Shown: piece by piece, positions 63,646 to 64,000 of the stretch
Position numbering within the stretch: position 1 is the first letter of the stretch
Layout of the letters: every line of letters begins with the position of its first letter
Assembly (NCBI RefSeq): GCF_030546645.1
Contig: NZ_JAUOTO010000004.1
Location: forward strand, 868,001-932,000
DNA from: Flavitalea plasmicola
GTDB lineage: Bacteria; Bacteroidota; Bacteroidia; Chitinophagales; Chitinophagaceae
Length of the DNA stretch: 64,000 nt
Direction: 5' to 3'
Notes under the pieces: generated by a model
The model's database searches: none
What the model was told of the DNA's origin: nothing
What the model saw: the letters and a program-made list of their open reading frames with translations, nothing else
Translations under genes and position numbers: made by a program

Positions 63646-64000
63646 ATGAAAAAAGCAATCCTTCTGCTCATCACCATAGCCCTCTTCACCGGGGGATGTA
63701 AAAAATACCTGGACGTCAATAAGGATCCCAACAACCCATTGGATGTCCAGGAAGACCTGATACTGTCTCCATTGGAGACCTATGTATCGGATTTCGTTTA
63801 TGCAGGTTTCTCACCGGGACAAGGTCCCATCATCCTCCAGTATTTTGGCCAGGTGATCGCACCGAACCAGCTCAATCCCGGACTTTGGAGCTACCAGATG
63901 TTCAATGCGGATATGGACGGCGATTGGAATAATTTTTATGTAGTCTGTCTCAACAACATGAAGATCCTGCACGACAAGGGCATCCGTAACGACAAACCGA
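63646..64000 (+). CDS. SusD/RagB-family lipoprotein (partial)
   Basis: The first 118 codons of a SusD-like protein: lipoprotein signal with Cys19 (LLLITIALFTGGC) followed by KKYLDVNKDPNNPLD, which is the standard SusD N-terminus. It starts 10 nt after susC. The protein is cut off by the right edge. Confidence 0.93.
   Translation, partial: MKKAILLLITIALFTGGCKKYLDVNKDPNNPLDVQEDLILSPLETYVSDFVYAGFSPGQGPIILQYFGQVIAPNQLNPGLWSYQMFNADMDGDWNNFYVVCLNNMKILHDKGIRNDKP

Noticed and set aside
1-64000. tRNA, rRNA, CRISPR arrays, insertion sequences, prophage or integrase genes.
   Set aside because: No cloverleaf, repeat-spacer pattern, transposase or integrase motif was recognised by reading.

Overview
The window looks like an accessory-rich chromosomal segment of a Bacteroidota species, most likely a Chitinophagaceae relative. 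The evidence is a SusC/SusD pair at the right end, a secreted protein with a C-terminal type IX secretion sorting domain, many Bacteroidota lipoprotein and signal-peptide types, and recurrent TAnnTTTG-type -7 promoter boxes. No tRNA, rRNA, CRISPR array or transposase was recognised.

Layout. 1-8.1 kb: envelope and housekeeping genes (hemolysin-family CBS protein, PAP2 phosphatase, LTA-synthase-type sulfatase-fold protein, GlmM, cysteine desulfurase, FGGY kinase). 8.1-10.4 kb: two tandem paralogous AraC regulators. 10.6-21.2 kb: housekeeping genes (MutS, SpoU-type methyltransferase, UbiA-type prenyltransferase, RuvX, peptide deformylase, RluD-type synthase, LipB, a PLP deaminase/desulfhydrase, a sugar nucleotidyltransferase) with a VapBC-like pair inserted before ruvX. 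21.2-29.9 kb: an ECF sigma factor next to a membrane-anchored trypsin-like protease, a tiny lipoprotein followed by a conserved RNA-like element, a GntR/MFS pair, membrane proteins, an acceptor-less receiver protein, a divergent GAPDH and a DUF5009 protein.

29.9-47 kb is a carbohydrate region with a glucuronoxylan theme: GH3, a T9SS-exported protein, an M1 peptidase, two unknown secreted proteins (one with a JAMM-like metal motif), GH115, an SDR oxidoreductase and a LacI regulator on the minus strand. Divergent from LacI are a sialate-O-acetylesterase/CE15 glucuronoyl-esterase fusion and UxuA. A 22-bp CG-centred palindrome between the two arms, plus a weaker copy over the lacI start, is the probable LacI operator. 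Together the genes could remove acetyl and glucuronoyl groups from xylan, cleave off glucuronic acid and xylose, and feed glucuronate through mannonate.

50.2-58.7 kb is the most unusual block: nine co-directional, tightly packed or overlapping genes. They encode a GT-B-like protein, a cytidylyltransferase fused to a transketolase N-half, the transketolase C-half, a class III aminotransferase, an SDR, a KdsC-like phosphatase, a NeuB-family synthase without its SAF domain, a fatty-acid-hydroxylase-type membrane enzyme and an SMR-type small transporter. It reads as a pathway for an uncharacterised CMP-activated nonulosonic-acid-like sugar.

58.9-64 kb: a probable flavin-binding split-barrel protein, a candidate small RNA sharing a strictly conserved block with the element at 23.3 kb, an NTF2-like protein, and a SusC/SusD pair cut by the right edge. 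Several genes have a -7 box only 3-8 nt before the start codon, suggesting leaderless or near-leaderless mRNAs.
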